Source of the DNA: a bacterium
Lineage (GTDB): Bacteria; Babelota; Babeliae; Babelales; Vermiphilaceae
Length of the DNA stretch: 64,000 bases
Direction of reading: 5' to 3'
Assembly (NCBI GenBank): GCA_016699125.1
Contig: CP064961.1
Location: 496,001-560,000, forward strand
The position numbers and the translations under genes were made by a program. The notes under the pieces were generated by a model. That model ran no database searches. It worked only from the letters and a program-made list of their open reading frames with translations, and had not been told where the DNA came from. Shown here piece by piece: positions 8,450 to 18,078 of the stretch (its first letter is position 1; the number at the start of each line of letters is the position of its first letter).

Positions 8450-11400
8450 CTATTTTCCCTTCAAACTGGTCAATGCTCGTTGAATAATAATTTCTTGCGA
8501 ATCTGCACTCGCTTTACAAAATTCGGCAGCCTTTTTCTGATCAGTAATGTACGCATAATAATCGGATAACTGCACCGTTAACTGATTGTTTTTAAGACTC
8601 AAACCCTTTAATTTTGTTAACGCACACAATTTACCAAAAATTTTATCAAACAAAGCAAACGGCTCTTTCAAAAATGAAACGGTTGGTTGAAAAGCTTTCA
8701 CTTCTATTTCAGAAACTGTTTTCATGTATGTAATAATCTTTTTAACCAGATCGATATTGTATCCAACCAGAATATCAACCAGTCCAACCGACACGCCTTT
8801 GACAAGCGTTCCATTCACAAGCTTTTCCAGTTCAACCGTCAAAGCAGTAAAATCTGCCTCTTTAACACCAGAAAGATCGCTTAGCAGTTCGACTTGAAGA
8901 ACCGTTTTTTCTATGACCGAAGCACATTTTTTGATAACTACAAGTACTGCTGCCAACTCTTTGTTTTTTGCACCATCTTTCATGATCTTTTTGTCTTTTT
9001 GATAAGCCGTTTCAAAAACAGTGTACACTTTGTCGATCTCAGGTTTTAAAGATACTAAATATTCCACAGATTTTTTGACTAAAGAAACAAGCATGGTACC
9101 AAAAGATCGTAATCCCTCGTCGTATGTTTTTTTCAACAATGCCTCTTGATTTGCGTCAACCTTTTGTAATGCGCTGTCAACCTCATAATCGGTCCACAAC
9201 TTATGCATTTCAGTAACTGCAGTTTTAAGATCTGGAATCACCCCTTTTTCAATATCCATTTTAAGAAGTACTGCTTGCATCTCATCAACCCTTTTTTGTA
9301 TGACCGTCTGTGTTTTTAAAGGCAAGGACTGTTTTTCAACGGTAGTGCTTTTTGGTACGTCAGAAGATTTGCCGGATGAATTGTTCGTAGTTGAACTAGG
9401 TTTTTTATCGTTAGTTGAATTTTTTTGCAGACCAACCTGTTCTGCATGCAGTGGATCAAGCATATGTTCAACCGCATCCAAAAGTGTATCGTCCAGAAAT
9501 GGATATGAAAAACCGAATCTTTTTGCACAATCTATAAATAGATTGTCACATTCAAAAAGCTGTATTATATAATCCAACAGCGGATGCATCATGCCCTGAA
9601 ATGTTTTGATGCTTTCAACCGATGATTTTTCAAAAAGTACACCCACCTCTTTGAAAAACTGATCCCACAAAGCAGTAAGTTGATGCATGAGCCCCAAAGG
9701 TACATTTTTACCCTGCTGTTTTTGATCATTGAAGAGCTTGTTTATAGCTGATAAAAGCAGATCTTTTTCTTTGGTATGCACAGTAAAATAGGTAGGATCT
9801 AACTGCAGCAGATCAGAAACACCATCACGTAAAAGTTGCGCGAGTTGGCCAAGCTGTGCAAAAGCAGTTTTAAATGAGGCTGATTGCGCAAGTTGAAGTT
9901 CTGCTTTTTTACCATTTTTCAAAGCAGCATAGAGACTAACAACGTATGATAACTGTTGGTACAATAGCCCCTTTTCTTTTGCAACAAACTCAATGGTTGC
10001 AACTGCTACGGTAACCTTTGCACTATGCAATAGATCAGTAATCGTTAAAAAAAGATTTTTGTAATACGTTCGATCGTCTTTGGTAAAATCCTTTTTCGCC
10101 TCTTTATAGAGCTGATCAACCTCCAAAAGATGTTTTTCTTGCTCATCAAAATCCGGCACTGAATTTGGCAATACAATAGTTGCAGTTTTAACAGTAATAT
10201 CTTTTTTGATCGACTCCAAAGTTTCCAAAAGGCCTTCAATAAAATCATCTGATACCAATGGATAGAGTTTTTTACTATCTTTTTGATCAGAGTTATTTGT
10301 TGCTTTTTGCTGTTGCGGGCCTGCTTTTAACGAAAATAAGGAAGCATTCTTTGGATCAATAAGTTTTCGTGCTTCAGTCAGTTTTTCACTATCTGAATAC
10401 GGATTATCAAAAGAAACATAGGTATAAACTTTACTTACAATGAGTTCATTTTCACACTCATACAAAAGTTCAAGTAGCTGAACAAGCGGACTCAACTGTT
10501 GCTGAAAAGATTTTACAAGAACTTCGTCCAGTTCTGACATGATACGTTTACTTTCGTCTAAAAAATCGTAAATCAACAGAATCATACCGGTGATAAGACC
10601 CTTGCAGCTCCCATCAGCCCGTTTGTTACTATTAAAAAGATTATTCAACTGCAACGAATAGCTACCAACGGTTTTATTATCAACCAGTCCACGCTTAAAC
10701 ATATTCTTCAACAAACCATTCTGGCTTTTCAATAGCACAGCCTCAGAAAAAAGGTTCTGTAAAACGGTGAGTAGCTTCACATATGTCTGAAATAAGCTAT
10801 TATTGTTCAATCGAAATTCACTCATTTTTTTACTTTTTTTAAGATACGGCTTTAACAATCCGTCTAACCAGACAGTGACACCCTTAAAACCTGCATCCGT
10901 CTGCAAAAACAGAAGAACCTTATTCATATAAGAAAATGTAGAAAGATCACAATTTTCAAGCGTAGCCGTAAGAACTTTTTGATATGCACTTTTATCTTTT
11001 TCAGACACAGTCGTTTGACTGACAATAGTATCAAATGCTTTCTGATTCTTTTCAATTTCATCAAACAATGGACTCAAAGTTAAGAAAACATCCTTTTCTG
11101 GGTTAAATGCCTCCACAATTTTTCCAAATCTTGTATCTATCGCCCGTAATTCAAGAATAAGATCGTCAGTACGTATGTTTTTTTTACCTAATAGATCTAA
11201 AGGTTTATCTGGTGACAAAAGCTCTGCCGGTTGTTCTAAAGGAGTTTTTACCAACAACTGATTAACTGCATTAAATAGTCTAATAATTTCAGAAACACCC
11301 TCTGAAAGATTCAAGGGATTACCAATTGCAATAGAAGATTCTGACGCATGCAATAACAATAACTGCTCTGTTTCACTCAAAACAGCAAAATATGAACCCA

Positions 11401-12406
11401 ATTGACTCAGGCCACTTATAAACACCTTGATAACTTTTTTATCCTGCAAATTGGAACAATACTGCTCTAGCTTTTTTAAAACAACTATCCACGAAGAAAT
11501 GATCGTATTAAAAACTCCAACAGAAATACCATTTTTCAAAGAAGAATCAACAAGCATATTCAGATACATTTTTATATCTGACTGTTTTTCCTTCGTAATC
11601 GAAGGTATTACTGCAAGCAAAAGGTCTTCTGTCTGCCAAACACCAGTCATAATAAGCGCATTCAGATGTACAAGCTGATCCGTCATCTGCCCAAGACTTG
11701 CTACTGTTGTATCATCAAAAAAAGTCTCTGTTATCTTCCCCTGAACAAGCTTACTTAAGATCTTATTAACACCATCAGCATGCAATGCAAAACCATTTTT
11801 TTCCTGTACCAGAAAATGTAATACAGTACTTGCAACCACAGCAACCGCTTCATGCAAAGCACCTTGAGCTTTTTCGTACGCACTAGTGAATCTCTGTTCA
11901 TCATCTTTAGAAACAGTATTAAGTGGTACTAAAGAAAGCCAAAAATCGTGCGTGCCTACCAAATCTAAATAATAAAAAGCAAGCTCCGGAAGAACACCTT
12001 TTTCAAGATTCATCTGTTTTACATCGGCATCAATTTCAGATGGCATTTTTTTCAACTGCTCAATAAGCGTTGATAACTGTTGTAAAGACTGACTTGAAAC
12101 TTGCTTAGCCTCTGTGGCTTTTTCCGACTTGTTATCTTTAGCATCTGCAGATTGGAACAATGAATATTTTAAATCAATAAGCGGCTCCATCTTCTGCTTT
12201 ATATCAGAAAAAACAGTTGTAAGTTTATTCAAAGACTGCTCAACTTTTTCTTTCCATGCCACATAATTTTTGAAATTCATCTTACTCGTATCTTGAGCCA
12301 AAAGTGCTACCAACTCTTTTTTAACTTCAACGGTATTTTGATAAGCCTTTTCGGTAAGACCAAAAAGATTTTGAAACAAAAACAGGAGATAAACTAATTT
12401 TTTCAT
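8450..12406 (-). CDS. Large secreted repeat protein (about 1318 residues) with three diverged internal repeats
   Basis: I place the start at the ATG at 12406 (MKKLVYLLFLFQNLFG), which begins a signal peptide and has AAAGG upstream; the open frame extends 14 codons further. The protein is almost entirely helical. Three long repeats of about 400-450 residues can be followed by recurring anchors: a Lys/Ser/Asp-rich low-complexity linker after PLIDLKYSLF, ARKLIDPKNA and EHMLDPLHAEQ, then a short helix and a pattern like MNLEKGVLPEL / MDIEKGVIPDL. Each repeat also has a block where an ECEN or ECDN motif precedes the linker. A host-facing or envelope structural role is conceivable but unproven. No known domain was recognised. 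Confidence 0.75.
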   Translation of the reverse strand: MKKLVYLLFLFQNLFGLTEKAYQNTVEVKKELVALLAQDTSKMNFKNYVAWKEKVEQSLNKLTTVFSDIKQKMEPLIDLKYSLFQSADAKDNKSEKATEAKQVSSQSLQQLSTLIEQLKKMPSEIDADVKQMNLEKGVLPELAFYYLDLVGTHDFWLSLVPLNTVSKDDEQRFTSAYEKAQGALHEAVAVVASTVLHFLVQEKNGFALHADGVNKILSKLVQGKITETFFDDTTVASLGQMTDQLVHLNALIMTGVWQTEDLLLAVIPSITKEKQSDIKMYLNMLVDSSLKNGISVGVFNTIISSWIVVLKKLEQYCSNLQDKKVIKVFISGLSQLGSYFAVLSETEQLLLLHASESSIAIGNPLNLSEGVSEIIRLFNAVNQLLVKTPLEQPAELLSPDKPLDLLGKKNIRTDDLILELRAIDTRFGKIVEAFNPEKDVFLTLSPLFDEIEKNQKAFDTIVSQTTVSEKDKSAYQKVLTATLENCDLSTFSYMNKVLLFLQTDAGFKGVTVWLDGLLKPYLKKSKKMSEFRLNNNSLFQTYVKLLTVLQNLFSEAVLLKSQNGLLKNMFKRGLVDNKTVGSYSLQLNNLFNSNKRADGSCKGLITGMILLIYDFLDESKRIMSELDEVLVKSFQQQLSPLVQLLELLYECENELIVSKVYTYVSFDNPYSDSEKLTEARKLIDPKNASLFSLKAGPQQQKATNNSDQKDSKKLYPLVSDDFIEGLLETLESIKKDITVKTATIVLPNSVPDFDEQEKHLLEVDQLYKEAKKDFTKDDRTYYKNLFLTITDLLHSAKVTVAVATIEFVAKEKGLLYQQLSYVVSLYAALKNGKKAELQLAQSASFKTAFAQLGQLAQLLRDGVSDLLQLDPTYFTVHTKEKDLLLSAINKLFNDQKQQGKNVPLGLMHQLTALWDQFFKEVGVLFEKSSVESIKTFQGMMHPLLDYIIQLFECDNLFIDCAKRFGFSYPFLDDTLLDAVEHMLDPLHAEQVGLQKNSTNDKKPSSTTNNSSGKSSDVPKSTTVEKQSLPLKTQTVIQKRVDEMQAVLLKMDIEKGVIPDLKTAVTEMHKLWTDYEVDSALQKVDANQEALLKKTYDEGLRSFGTMLVSLVKKSVEYLVSLKPEIDKVYTVFETAYQKDKKIMKDGAKNKELAAVLVVIKKCASVIEKTVLQVELLSDLSGVKEADFTALTVELEKLVNGTLVKGVSVGLVDILVGYNIDLVKKIITYMKTVSEIEVKAFQPTVSFLKEPFALFDKIFGKLCALTKLKGLSLKNNQLTVQLSDYYAYITDQKKAAEFCKASADSQEIIIQRALTSLKGK

Positions 12407-12594
12407 ATAAAAAACCTTTTTTAACAGTATCCTATCAACCATACCCAAAAACTCTGCTAATACTCAACACAAAGAATAAATTCGATAATCGACTACCCAT
12501 AATCATGCGCTTGAGAGAATAAAGACACCTTCAATGCTAAGCTAAAAATATAAATAATATCAATTTAGAATTAAAATATTCCTAAGATTCAATA

Positions 12595-12623
12595 TTGGAA
12601 AGTTTTAGCTTATTTGATATAAT
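12595..12623 (+). promoter_or_regulatory. Sigma70-type promoter for rpmH-rnpA-yidD
   Basis: TTGGAA at 12595-12600 and TATAAT at 12618-12623 are separated by exactly 17 bp, about 54 nt upstream of the rpmH ATG. This is the cleanest promoter match in the window and suits a ribosomal-protein operon. Confidence 0.65.
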
Positions 12624-12676
12624 GGGTTTTATTATTGATATATTTTAAATCTATTATTTGACCTTAAGGACCTCAC

Positions 12677-12823
12677 ATGTCAGTTACACTATTCAGAAAA
12701 AGTTTAAAAAAAAGATTAAGAAAACATGGGTTTTTAGTACGAATGAAAACCAGAGATGGCCGCAAGATTATTGCACGCCGAAGAGCATCTGGACGAAAAA
12801 GTCTTGCTGTACAATCATACTAA
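12677..12823 (+). CDS. rpmH: 50S ribosomal protein L34
   Basis: A 48-residue, strongly basic protein starting at ATG 12677 with an AAGGA ribosome-binding site 7 nt upstream. The core LRKHGFLVRMKTRDGRKII followed by ARRRASGRKSL matches the L34 pattern KRTHGFRARM..T.NGRKVLARRRAKGRK. L34 sits on the large ribosomal subunit. The N-terminus (MSVTLFRKSL) departs from the usual MKRTFQPSN. It lies directly upstream of rnpA and yidD, the conserved bacterial order. Confidence 0.93.
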   Translation: MSVTLFRKSLKKRLRKHGFLVRMKTRDGRKIIARRRASGRKSLAVQSY

Positions 12824-12841
12824 TTTTCGCACAAGATATCT

Positions 12842-13174
12842 ATGCCTGCATGTAGCATCACCAAACTAAGCCGCCGTGAAATTGAACATGCTTTTTCACA
12901 GGCAATAAAAGTTGAAAGCAATATCTATTTTACCATGCTACGTGCAGATCCTTTGTTTGAGTACAAAGAAGGAAAAATTCTTATTCTCATTCCCAAAAAA
13001 GTGGGTTCGGCTCCACAAAGGAATAAATTACGCAGACGGATCAAGGAAATAGCCAGAAAAGCGGAACTTGAAAAAAAAGTATATGTATGGATTATCATTG
13101 CAAGAAAAGAGAACAGAAATTTCGAATTTCAAAGACTCAGAGAGTTCATCTTACGTGGATTATCAAAAAAATAA
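12842..13174 (+). CDS. rnpA: Ribonuclease P protein component
   Basis: A 110-residue basic protein with the RNase P signature: IPKKVGSAPQRNKLRRRIKE matches the KKV..A..RN..KR..RE RNA-binding motif. It partners the M1 RNA in 5' maturation of tRNAs. It follows rpmH by 18 nt, as in most bacteria. The length is normal for the family (about 110-120). Its 3' end overlaps the likely yidD frame. Confidence 0.92.
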   Translation: MPACSITKLSRREIEHAFSQAIKVESNIYFTMLRADPLFEYKEGKILILIPKKVGSAPQRNKLRRRIKEIARKAELEKKVYVWIIIARKENRNFEFQRLREFILRGLSKK

Positions 13175-13368
13175 TAGCTATCTTTATTATCACTGTTCGA
13201 CCATTACTCGGACCAGCTCAATGCAAATTTCAGGTAAGTTGCACACGGTTTGCGCTTAAAACCATTGAACAGGAGAATCTGGTCCATGCCTTTTTTTTAA
13301 TTATCAAAAGGCTGTGCTACTGCAGCCCTTTTCCTTTTACAAAAAATCCACCCAAATATCTCCAATAA
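13087..13368 (+). CDS. yidD: Membrane protein insertion efficiency factor YidD
   Basis: The conserved part RPLLGPAQCKFQVSCTRFA and LIIKRLCYCSPF corresponds to the YidD pattern SPLLGPSCRFYPTCSEYA...TIKRILRCNPF with its three cysteines. The family assists YidC-dependent membrane insertion. ATG at 13087 is the only ATG in frame and would overlap rnpA by 88 nt; the conserved domain begins near 13160, so a non-ATG start close to the rnpA stop is equally possible. The C-terminus lacks the usual GYDPVP and reads FTKNPPKYLQ. Position after rnpA supports the call. Confidence 0.8.
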   Translation: MDYHCKKREQKFRISKTQRVHLTWIIKKIIAIFIITVRPLLGPAQCKFQVSCTRFALKTIEQENLVHAFFLIIKRLCYCSPFPFTKNPPKYLQ

Positions 13369-13408
13369 AACAATCCTGAAACCAAATAAACTCAAGCATT
13401 ATATAGCA

Positions 13409-15139
13409 TTACTTGTCACTTCGATGCATAAACGAACGATATCTTAAAAAAAACTGTTTTGCAATACTAATAGGCACACGAGAAGTACCAGCTTTTTCAA
13501 CCAGAAGTACCAAAACAAGTGGAGCTTGATCTTTATACGTAAAATAAGCAGCAAACCAACCATGTTCTGAATAATTCTTGTTGAACTCTGCCTTTTTTAG
13601 TGATGAAATCTGAGCAGTACTGGTTTTTGCATAAATTTGGAGATCTTTAATGGCCGGTATACCTTTGCCAGTACCACGTCTTACGACCGATTTCATAGAT
13701 TTTTTTAAAAAATGAAGCGTAGAATCCTGTATATCTACATCACGGCTACTAATCGGTTCATTTTCCAAAATACGTGGGCGATACAGTTTTTTTGTAAAAA
13801 TACTTCCAATAAAACAGGCAACCTGCAAAGGCGATGCGAGTAAAAATGTCTGACCAATTGCAGCAGATAATGTTTCACCTGGCCACCAGGGCTGCCCCTT
13901 TATTTCACGCTTCCAGTTTCTATTTGGAACAAGTCCATGCTGTTCATAAAGTAAAAAACCTGTTTTTTGACCAAAGCCAAATCTTTTTGCATAATCTGCC
14001 AAAACATCGATATCAAGCTTTTTGGCAATTTCAAAAAAAAGCGTATTACACGAATATGCTACCGCTTCTTTCAAAGATAAAGTACCATGCCCGCGGCGAC
14101 GCGCACAGAAATATTTTCTTTTTCCAAACACCGTATACCCTTTACAATGCCAGGAACTATCTGGCTCGATAATGCCAGTTTCTAACGCCGCACACATAGT
14201 AACAAGTTTAAAAATAGATCCAGGGGGATACGGAACCAAAGCCCGGTTAACAAACGTATCTTTCACCTGCAAAGCATCCCAAGCTTTCTGAGCAATTGGA
14301 TTTAAAAAAACAGTTGGATCAAATGTAGGACGAGAAACAAGTGCTTTGACAGCCCCCGTATGTGGATCAAAAATGATCATTGCACCTATAAATTCATGCA
14401 AAAAAACCTGCTCAGAGATCAGCTGAAGGTTCATATCTACTGTTGCTACCACAGAATTACCATGCAAACTCTGTCGAAGCAATGTTGTTTGAATCGCCGA
14501 CCCAGCTGAATCGATCGATTTTAAAATGGTACCCGCAGATCCCTTTAGTGAATCATTACACAGCTTTTCAAGACCGATTTTTCCCTCCACATTTTCAGCC
14601 CCTTTTGCCACATAGCCTATCAGATGACTTGCCACAGTACTATAAGGATAGTAACGCTGGTACAATGTTTGAATGAAAATATTTTCATGAGCAGGAAATA
14701 TCTCTTTAATCATGTGAACCTGTTTGGACGTTAATGGCTTTGAAAAAGAATAGATCTGTTGCAATTTTGAAGCCCTACTAATATGTGCAAGCAATTCCTG
14801 TTCTTCACTTTTTGATAACTCAAGGATCGCAGCAACACGTTGAAGTTCTAACACCTGATCATAAGTCAAAACCTTTTTGTAAACAGATTTCCAACTCAGA
14901 ACATAAAACGGTTTATTAGTTGCAATAACCGTACCTTTACAATCGACAATATCTCCACGATCGGGCAAAATTGTTGCAAGGCGAAGAAAATTTTTATGAG
15001 AACGAATTAACAGCTCTTCATTGTTGAGTAGCTGAAGATACACAAGACGATAAATAATGACGGCAAAGCTAAAGAAAAGCACAAAATACAAAACCCAAAG
15101 TTTGCGATTTATATTTTCAGCATCAAAAGCATCTTGCAT
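13409..15139 (-). CDS. mrdA: Penicillin-binding protein 2 (peptidoglycan transpeptidase, elongasome)
   Basis: A 576-residue class B PBP with an N-terminal membrane segment (residues 14-36), a dimerisation/pedestal region (LPDRGDIVDCKGTVIATN) and a C-terminal transpeptidase domain. Active-site motifs are SxxK at S308-I-F-K, SxN at S363-C-N, and a third motif at K505-T-S-T where KTGT is usual. The Gly-to-Ser change beside the active site is uncommon. It crosslinks lateral-wall peptidoglycan with RodA and MreB; mreB is present at 46165. It lies convergent to yidD. Confidence 0.9.
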   Translation of the reverse strand: MQDAFDAENINRKLWVLYFVLFFSFAVIIYRLVYLQLLNNEELLIRSHKNFLRLATILPDRGDIVDCKGTVIATNKPFYVLSWKSVYKKVLTYDQVLELQRVAAILELSKSEEQELLAHISRASKLQQIYSFSKPLTSKQVHMIKEIFPAHENIFIQTLYQRYYPYSTVASHLIGYVAKGAENVEGKIGLEKLCNDSLKGSAGTILKSIDSAGSAIQTTLLRQSLHGNSVVATVDMNLQLISEQVFLHEFIGAMIIFDPHTGAVKALVSRPTFDPTVFLNPIAQKAWDALQVKDTFVNRALVPYPPGSIFKLVTMCAALETGIIEPDSSWHCKGYTVFGKRKYFCARRRGHGTLSLKEAVAYSCNTLFFEIAKKLDIDVLADYAKRFGFGQKTGFLLYEQHGLVPNRNWKREIKGQPWWPGETLSAAIGQTFLLASPLQVACFIGSIFTKKLYRPRILENEPISSRDVDIQDSTLHFLKKSMKSVVRRGTGKGIPAIKDLQIYAKTSTAQISSLKKAEFNKNYSEHGWFAAYFTYKDQAPLVLVLLVEKAGTSRVPISIAKQFFLRYRSFMHRSDK

Positions 15140-15277
15140 ACATCATTGTCCTATTTTTGAAAACAGCTACAGCTCGCCCACCACTTTTATGTAATATCTA
15201 TTCAGCTTACAGGATAACTATAGTTACAAAAATTTTCAAAACATAGATTCACTGATACAAAAAAATAAAATAACCAT

Positions 15278-15811
15278 TCAGGCCTGTAAAGCTCTGATCA
15301 AAACAGCCTGTTTAAGAGCCGCAATTTTTATGTACATTTTTTTTTCAAAATCAGTAGCTTTTCTGGCATAAAAGTTACAGGTCTGACCGTTAATCTCCAT
15401 ACTAAGCGTCCAAACTGTGTTATCGCTTTCCAAGTAAAAAACATGATTTTTCAAAAACTCTAGTATCTCCTCACCCAGACATGCAAGCAACAAGGGACAC
15501 TCCTTCTGAAAATCTACACCGAAAAGCTTAAACCTTTGCAGCAAACCAACTATACTTTCTACTTGCACTTGACTTGCATAACCTCTCTCAAATGTGCAGT
15601 TGGTGGCTTGAGACCCTGCTCCTATTTCTGAATCTACATCATTTTTAACAAGCTGACATTCTTGAAGTTCCAATGTCCACACATCAGGTTCTCCTTTCTG
15701 AATCGTCGCCTTTTTTATAGAGGTATCATACTCAGTCGCAAGCGAAAAAGTAGTCAGCTCCCCTGCCTGTATCAAACTAACGAATAAACCTACAATCAAC
15801 ACATATTTCAT
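15278..15811 (-). CDS. Secreted hypothetical protein
   Basis: 177 residues with a signal peptide (MKYVLIVGLFVSLIQAG). The mature part contains four cysteines, one pair in ECQLVKNDV and NCTFERGY and another in KECPLLLACLGEE, which could form disulfides after export. It is downstream of galU on the same strand. No family was recognised. Confidence 0.6.
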   Translation of the reverse strand: MKYVLIVGLFVSLIQAGELTTFSLATEYDTSIKKATIQKGEPDVWTLELQECQLVKNDVDSEIGAGSQATNCTFERGYASQVQVESIVGLLQRFKLFGVDFQKECPLLLACLGEEILEFLKNHVFYLESDNTVWTLSMEINGQTCNFYARKATDFEKKMYIKIAALKQAVLIRALQA

Positions 15812-15886
15812 AGATAACTCACTTTTTAAAAAATACTATTTTTAGAAAATAATCTATTTATCAATATACATTTTTTCAAAAAAAGA

Positions 15887-16711
15887 TCAAGTTATTGTTT
15901 TTGATGATTGTATATATGAAAGACAATCAAACCAACCTTCTGGAATTCCAATGTCAAATCGCTTTTCCTCAAAAACGAGTCCAATAATCTTTTCTTTCTG
16001 CTCAAGAAGATGTTTTAAGCCATCGGTCAGCTGAATTTCGCCGCCGATACCCGGCTTAATCTGTTTTAAAGCATTAAATATTGAATCTTTTAATACATAG
16101 CGACCGATAATCGCATAATCTGACGGAGCCTGGTCTATCGATGGCTTTTCAACTAGATCGGTAACTTTGAAGATGGTATCAGACAGAGGTGTATAACCAA
16201 TCATTCCATATCGATTTGCATGCGCAGGGTGAACTTTTTGTACAGCTATCACGTGAGCATCATACTTTTTTTGTATTTCAAGCATCCTGCTCAAAAGCAA
16301 TGAAGGCTGACCAATTCCTGAAAAAAGCAGCTCATCTGGCAATACAACAGATACGACCTCCGCTGTACTTTCTGCCTGTAAAATCGCATGCCCAAGCCCC
16401 AATGCTTCTTTCTGAACGGGAAACCGAAGAGAAAACTGATTATGAAACTGTGTTACAATATCGAGCAAGGCAGCTTTGTGATGTGTTTTTAAAAAATTAT
16501 TCAGATGTGTGTTTGTTTGAAAATATTCAAATAGTAACTTTTTTTCTTCGCTGATAATCAGGTTTACCCTATGAATACCATTTACGTCAAGCTCTTGTAA
16601 AATAAAGTCAATTGCAGGTGTTCCAAAAAGAGGCAGAAGCTCTTTCGGCACCACCTTGCTAAACGGCAGAAAGCGTGTTCCCATACCTGCTGCCGGAATA
16701 ATACAGTCCAT
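15887..16711 (-). CDS. galU: UTP--glucose-1-phosphate uridylyltransferase
   Basis: A 274-residue nucleotidyltransferase starting MDCIIPAAGMGTRFLP, the nucleotide-binding signature, followed by KVVPKELLPLFGTPAIDFI as in GalU. Further family blocks are VVLPDELL, LVEKPS and GEIQLTDGLKHLL. It makes UDP-glucose from UTP and glucose-1-phosphate for surface glycans. The ATG lies 8 nt downstream of the pheS stop, so the two are very likely co-transcribed. Confidence 0.92.
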   Translation of the reverse strand: MDCIIPAAGMGTRFLPFSKVVPKELLPLFGTPAIDFILQELDVNGIHRVNLIISEEKKLLFEYFQTNTHLNNFLKTHHKAALLDIVTQFHNQFSLRFPVQKEALGLGHAILQAESTAEVVSVVLPDELLFSGIGQPSLLLSRMLEIQKKYDAHVIAVQKVHPAHANRYGMIGYTPLSDTIFKVTDLVEKPSIDQAPSDYAIIGRYVLKDSIFNALKQIKPGIGGEIQLTDGLKHLLEQKEKIIGLVFEEKRFDIGIPEGWFDCLSYIQSSKTIT

Positions 16712-16719
16712 GCTTTCCT

Positions 16720-17772
16720 TTATAAAATCAGTCGGTTACATTGTGATAAAATCTCTATTTTTGGTGAATGCAAGTAACGCACATCGTTTATTCCATATTT
16801 CAGCATGACAAGCCGTGAAAGCCCAAATCCGAACGCACACCCAGAATATGCTTCTGGATCAATACTACAAGCACGTAATACGTTTGGATGGACAAGCCCT
16901 GCACCGCCAAGTTCGATCCAGCCTGTTTTTTTACACACCGAGCAGCCATCTTTACAAAAGGGACATGACGCATCAACTTCAAGACCAGGTTCAACAAAAG
17001 GAAAGTATCCGGGACGCACCCTAATTTCCAACGCATCATGCTGAAAAAACGACCTGAGCATATGTCTGATAATATATAAAAGATTTGCGACAGAGACCTG
17101 CTGGTCAATTAAAAGGGCCTCGCATTGAAAAAACTGAAAGTCATGAGAGGCATCGGTCGCCTCGTTTCGAAATACTCTGCCAGTAGAAACGATTGCCAGT
17201 GGCGGTTTTTGTTTTGTCATGGTATGTATTTGTGCATTTGATGTATGTGTTCTGAGTAGCCTGTTAGGAAGGTTAAGCCAGAATGTATCATGCGCATCAC
17301 GTGCAGGATGGTCTTTGTCGATATTCAATGCTTCAAAATTATAAAAATCGGTCTCAACCTCTGGACCACGCTCTATCAAAAATCCCAACTGCGCAAAAAT
17401 ATCTTCAATTTCCTGTTGTGCAAGCGTAATAGGATGCAAAGACCCTGCAAGGCGCCCCTCATTCCTTTCAAGCGTAACATCGAAATATCGATTTTTTTCA
17501 ACCGCATTCTGACGTTCAGCCGTTTGTATTAATTCTCTTTTCTGATTGATAGCCATTTCTGCTTGCAGACGCAGCTGCTGAATCAAAGGTCCAAAAACCC
17601 TTTTTTGTTCAACGGTACAGTTTTTTAACTGCTCATTCAGTTGGCCAACAAGGCCCTTGCGCCCTAAAAACTGAGTATGAATATGCTCAATCATCTCAAC
17701 AGTCGTTACTGCAGCAAGTTCGATATGTAATTTTTCTTCAATTTCACGAGTAGTCGTTTTTAAATTATCCAT
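16720..17772 (-). CDS. pheS: Phenylalanyl-tRNA synthetase alpha subunit
   Basis: 350 residues, normal for PheS. It has an N-terminal coiled coil (residues 1-90), class II motif 2 (GRVFRNEATDASHDFQFFQ) and motif 3 (GCAFGFGLSRLVMLKYGI). A Cys cluster CPFCKDGCSVCKKTGW precedes the Phe-binding loop, as in many PheS proteins. It charges tRNA-Phe together with PheT, whose gene is not adjacent here. The tRNA-Phe gene is transcribed divergently about 150 bp upstream. Confidence 0.94.
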   Translation of the reverse strand: MDNLKTTTREIEEKLHIELAAVTTVEMIEHIHTQFLGRKGLVGQLNEQLKNCTVEQKRVFGPLIQQLRLQAEMAINQKRELIQTAERQNAVEKNRYFDVTLERNEGRLAGSLHPITLAQQEIEDIFAQLGFLIERGPEVETDFYNFEALNIDKDHPARDAHDTFWLNLPNRLLRTHTSNAQIHTMTKQKPPLAIVSTGRVFRNEATDASHDFQFFQCEALLIDQQVSVANLLYIIRHMLRSFFQHDALEIRVRPGYFPFVEPGLEVDASCPFCKDGCSVCKKTGWIELGGAGLVHPNVLRACSIDPEAYSGCAFGFGLSRLVMLKYGINDVRYLHSPKIEILSQCNRLIL

Positions 17773-17921
17773 GAATAATACAGTAATTTTGTGCTATTGC
17801 ATCAATCGTAACACAGTTTAGCAGTCCCTGCAAACTCGTTTTTTTCAAGAAATTATTTGACAAAAAAAAACAAATAGATACCTTACATAATACATTGATA
17901 CTAATGTATCATTTTCAAAAC

Positions 17922-17996
17922 GCCGGGGTAGCTCAGTGGTAGAGCGTAAGCCTGAAGAGCTTTGCGTCGTTGGTTCGATTCCGACTCCCGGCACCA
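17922..17996 (+). tRNA. tRNA-Phe (anticodon GAA)
   Basis: 75 nt that fold as a cloverleaf: acceptor GCCGGGG paired with TCCCGGC (last pair G-U), D arm GCTC/GAGC, anticodon loop CTGAAGA with anticodon GAA, T arm GTTGG-TTCGATT-CCGAC, and an encoded CCA. The first anticodon-stem pair is a U-U mismatch. A TTGACA box lies at 17857 but no well-spaced -10 box was found. Confidence 0.93.
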
Positions 17997-18078
17997 TTTT
18001 TCTTCTGCCTTGCACAGTTTTTTTTTTCCATTACGCTTGTTGTGTGTTTTAGTTTTGTTGAAAAAGGAGCAAGGCGTA

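Noticed and set aside
17857..17891. Promoter for tRNA-Phe
   Set aside because: TTGACA is perfect but the best -10 candidates are 20-23 bp or 12-14 bp away, so I do not list it as a feature.
17962..18078. N-terminal extension of the TPR gene through the tRNA
   Set aside because: The extension is encoded by the tRNA 3' half and spacer; ATG 18079 with GGAG upstream is a better start.
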